Of a stretch of 64,000 nt of DNA, positions 61,608 to 64,000 are shown piece by piece. The notes beneath the pieces were generated by a model, which was not told the origin of the DNA, searched no databases, and saw only the letters and a list, made by a program, of their open reading frames with translations. Source of the DNA: Pseudomonadota bacterium (lineage in GTDB: Bacteria > Desulfobacterota > Binatia > Binatales > Binataceae); assembly GCA_021323945.1 (NCBI GenBank), contig JAJPKA010000018.1:62001-126000 (forward strand). The letters run 5' to 3'. Numbering within the stretch: the stretch's first letter is position 1; each line of letters starts with the position of its first letter. Made by a program: the position numbers and the translations under genes.

Positions 61608-64000
61608 TTGGAGCTGAGTAAAACATTTGATGCGAAGTCGGCAGAAGAACGATGGTTTCAGCTTTGGATTGATCGCGGTTATTTCAAGGCCGACCCGAGC
61701 CGTTCCGGTCCGGTGTTTTCGATTGTTATTCCACCGCCTAACGTTACCGGAGCTCTGCACCTGGGTCACGCACTCAACGGTACGCTGCACGATATAATCG
61801 TACGAGCGCGGCGCATGCAGGGTTACAACACCTTGTGGCTGCCCGGCACCGATCACGCCGGGATCGCGACCCAGAACGTAGTCGAGCGCGAAATTGCCAA
61901 GGAAGGTAAGACTCGTCATGACTTGGGGCGAGAGGAATTCGTCAAACGAGTATGGCAGTGGCGTACAACGTACGGTAGCAAAATTCTTGACCAATTGCGT
62001 CGATTAGGATGCTCGTGCGACTGGAGCCGCGAGCGCTTCACACTGGACGACGGACTCTCACGGGCAGTTACCAAGGTCTTCGTTCAGCTCTACAACGAGG
62101 GCCTTATCGAGCGCGACTATCGCTTGATCAATTGGTGCCCACGGTGCGAGACAGCGCTTTCAGACTTGGAGGTTGATCACAAAGAAACTTTAGGGAGTCT
62201 CTGGTACATCCGCTATCCGCTCGCTGATGGGTCGGGGAGCATCACCGTTGCTACGACCCGTCCCGAAACGATGCTTGGCGATACAGGAGTTGCCGTCAAT
62301 CCGGACGATCAGCGTTTTAGCCATTTAGTCGGACGGGTTGTCAGGCTGCCGCTGGTCGGCCGCGCGATCCCAATCATCGCCGATAGTTGCGTCGATCCGG
62401 AGTTCGGTACCGGTGCAGTAAAGATCACCCCAGGCCACGACTTTAACGATTTCGAGATCGGTCGGCGTCATAATCTTGCACAGATTTCGGTGATGGACAC
62501 GCGCGGGTTGATGAATGCCCAGGCAGGTTCATACGCCGGCATGGCGCGTGACGCCTGCCGTCAAAAGATTGTGGCAGATCTTACCCGTGAAGAGCTTTTG
62601 GAGCGCGTTGAGCCGCATCGGCACACACTCGGGGTTTGTTCGCGGTGCGACACCGTGGTCGAGCCGATGCTTTCCCATCAGTGGTTCATGCGCATGACCA
62701 AGCCCGATGCGAGCGGCCAGTCAATTGTGGGCCGGGCTATCGCGGCGGTGGAACAGGGCGATACAAAGTTCTTTCCCAAACAGTGGGAAAACACCTATTT
62801 CGCCTGGATGCGCAACATTCAGGACTGGTGTATATCGCGCCAACTCTGGTGGGGCCATCGGATTCCGGCCTGGTGGTGCGAGCGTTGTCCTGACGCTCAA
62901 CCCATCGTTGCCGAAGGCCGCCCGTCCGCTTGTCCGCATTGCGGGAGCGGCGACTTGCGCCAGGATGACGACGTGCTCGATACCTGGTTTTCTTCGGGTC
63001 TATGGCCCTTCAGCACTTTGGGGTGGCCCGAGCGGACCGCCGACCTTGAAACGTATTATCCAACCACACTGCTCATCACGGCGTTCGATATCATTTTCTT
63101 TTGGGTCGCGCGCATGATGATGTTCGGGCTGAAAGTGAACCCCTTGAATGCCTCCAAACCTGGCGGCGCGGTTCCCTTCAAGCACGTCTATATCACGCCG
63201 CTCGTGCGCGATGCACAGGGCAAGAAAATGACGAAGTCGCGCGGCAACGTGGTCGATCCCCTTGAGATCATGAACCGATACGGCACCGACGCGGTGAGGT
63301 TCACCCTGGCTCAGCTGACCGTGCAAGGGCGTGATCTGGTGCTCTCCGATGAGCGACTGGCGGCCTCACGAGCGTTCGCGAATAAAATCTGGAATGCAGC
63401 ACGATTCGTGCTGATGAATCTCGACGGTGCGCCCCAGCCGCTCGAGCAGGTTGAGCAGTCTGACCTCACCTTAGTTGAGCGGTGGATTCTTAGCCGGCTC
63501 AACGCGACAATCGATTCCGTAACGTCGTCAATAGACGCATATGAATTCAATCTAGCTGCGTTAGCGCTCTATCAGTTCATTTGGCACGAGTTCTGTGACT
63601 GGTATATCGAGCTGTCGAAGGAGGCGTTGAAATCGGGCGGTCACCGCCAAGCCGCGGCGCGTTTCGTGCTGGTCCGGTGTTTCGATCAACTGCTGCGTCT
63701 TCTTCATCCGTTTATGCCGTTTATTTCAGAAGAAATTTGGCAGTCGCTGCGGGCCTATTTGCCACCACAGAACCTTAGTGCGCATCTGGCGGTTGCGTCG
63801 TGGCCCAAGCCCGGCGATGGGCAACTGCTTAGCTGGCACGAGGCCGAGGCTATGCAGCGCTGCATTACTACCGTCCAGACAATCAATTCGTTGCGTTCGC
63901 TTGTCGGTCACCATCCCGGGCAGCGGGTCAGAGCCGTTCTCAGGCCGGCCGAGAATGGAGCAGCGGATGTTGAGCTCTGGAACTCTTATGTGATGACGCT
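61608..64000 (+). CDS. valS: valyl-tRNA synthetase (3' truncated by window end)
   Basis: The frame runs from a TTG at 61608 to the end of the window without a stop; 797 residues are present. It charges tRNA(Val) with valine and edits threonine. HLGH (51-54) and KMTKS (about 540-544) are the class I signatures. The CP1 editing domain has VATTRPETMLGD. Zinc-finger-like cysteine pairs occur in NWCPRCE, GVCSRCD and later ACPHCGSG. The anticodon-binding domain is at the end. The upstream sequence offers no ATG, so the TTG with AGGG nearby is taken. Confidence 0.95.
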   Translation, partial: MELSKTFDAKSAEERWFQLWIDRGYFKADPSRSGPVFSIVIPPPNVTGALHLGHALNGTLHDIIVRARRMQGYNTLWLPGTDHAGIATQNVVEREIAKEGKTRHDLGREEFVKRVWQWRTTYGSKILDQLRRLGCSCDWSRERFTLDDGLSRAVTKVFVQLYNEGLIERDYRLINWCPRCETALSDLEVDHKETLGSLWYIRYPLADGSGSITVATTRPETMLGDTGVAVNPDDQRFSHLVGRVVRLPLVGRAIPIIADSCVDPEFGTGAVKITPGHDFNDFEIGRRHNLAQISVMDTRGLMNAQAGSYAGMARDACRQKIVADLTREELLERVEPHRHTLGVCSRCDTVVEPMLSHQWFMRMTKPDASGQSIVGRAIAAVEQGDTKFFPKQWENTYFAWMRNIQDWCISRQLWWGHRIPAWWCERCPDAQPIVAEGRPSACPHCGSGDLRQDDDVLDTWFSSGLWPFSTLGWPERTADLETYYPTTLLITAFDIIFFWVARMMMFGLKVNPLNASKPGGAVPFKHVYITPLVRDAQGKKMTKSRGNVVDPLEIMNRYGTDAVRFTLAQLTVQGRDLVLSDERLAASRAFANKIWNAARFVLMNLDGAPQPLEQVEQSDLTLVERWILSRLNATIDSVTSSIDAYEFNLAALALYQFIWHEFCDWYIELSKEALKSGGHRQAAARFVLVRCFDQLLRLLHPFMPFISEEIWQSLRAYLPPQNLSAHLAVASWPKPGDGQLLSWHEAEAMQRCITTVQTINSLRSLVGHHPGQRVRAVLRPAENGAADVELWNSYVMT

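Noticed and set aside
1-64000. CRISPR array, prophage, insertion sequence or rRNA
   Set aside because: No regular spaced repeats, transposase, integrase, phage structural cluster or rRNA sequence was seen.

Overview
This window looks like chromosomal DNA from an uncultured, moderately GC-rich Gram-negative bacterium. The best guess is a soil or sediment lineage of the Candidatus Binatota / former deltaproteobacterial type. Support for this is the mix of CaiB-type CoA transferases, several F420-type luciferase-like oxidoreductases, amidohydrolases and an acyl-CoA dehydrogenase-like protein, together with lipoproteins and a GldG/DUF4340-type ABC operon. No rRNA, tRNA, CRISPR array, prophage or insertion sequence could be supported, and the assignment rests on gene content only.

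Layout. 1-3.4 kb: the end of an amidohydrolase, a terminator, a small unknown protein, and a tandem pair of ferritin-like proteins. The first of the pair has a full di-iron ligand set and the second has lost most of it. 3.4-9.5 kb: an isolated gatC, a YraN-like gene, serS, an alpha/beta-hydrolase lipoprotein lacking its nucleophile, then hisI-hisG and hisA with a small winged-helix-like gene between them on the other strand. 9.6-16 kb (minus strand): an F420-type oxidoreductase, a PHP phosphoesterase, a protein kinase / zinc-ribbon membrane protein / double-FHA membrane protein cassette, and a DUF482 acyltransferase. 16.1-18.9 kb: clpS-clpA. 19.4-26.6 kb (minus): rpmE, prfA, prmC, murA, hisD and hisB, followed by a CoA transferase.

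26.9-38.8 kb: a lipoprotein with a TonB-like C-terminus, an F420-type oxidoreductase, a second CoA transferase, an amidohydrolase with a good promoter and ribosome site, rmuC, an ArsA-like ATPase, an acyl-CoA dehydrogenase relative, uvrB and a zinc-ribbon mscL. 38.8-43.9 kb has few genes and looks acquired: an O-antigen-ligase-like membrane protein facing a large secreted beta-helix protein, with more than 1.6 kb of unassigned flanking DNA. 43.9-48.8 kb (minus): an ABC ATPase, permease, GldG-like and DUF4340 operon. 49.4-64 kb: polA, an ECF sigma / anti-sigma / secreted-protein operon, acpS, a 3Fe-4S-type ferredoxin, an acetyltransferase, two more luciferase-like oxidoreductases, DUF192 and VOC proteins, a methyltransferase, a glutathione S-transferase, two small lipoproteins, and valS running off the end.

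The most unusual items are: (1) the tandem intact/degenerate di-iron pair, which looks like a catalytic plus scaffold subunit arrangement; (2) a bacterial Ser/Thr kinase whose conserved beta-3 lysine is alanine while a lysine sits in the glycine-rich loop, as in eukaryotic WNK kinases, encoded with two-FHA and zinc-ribbon membrane proteins; (3) an alpha/beta hydrolase with alanine in place of the nucleophilic serine; and (4) the beta-helix / O-antigen-ligase island.
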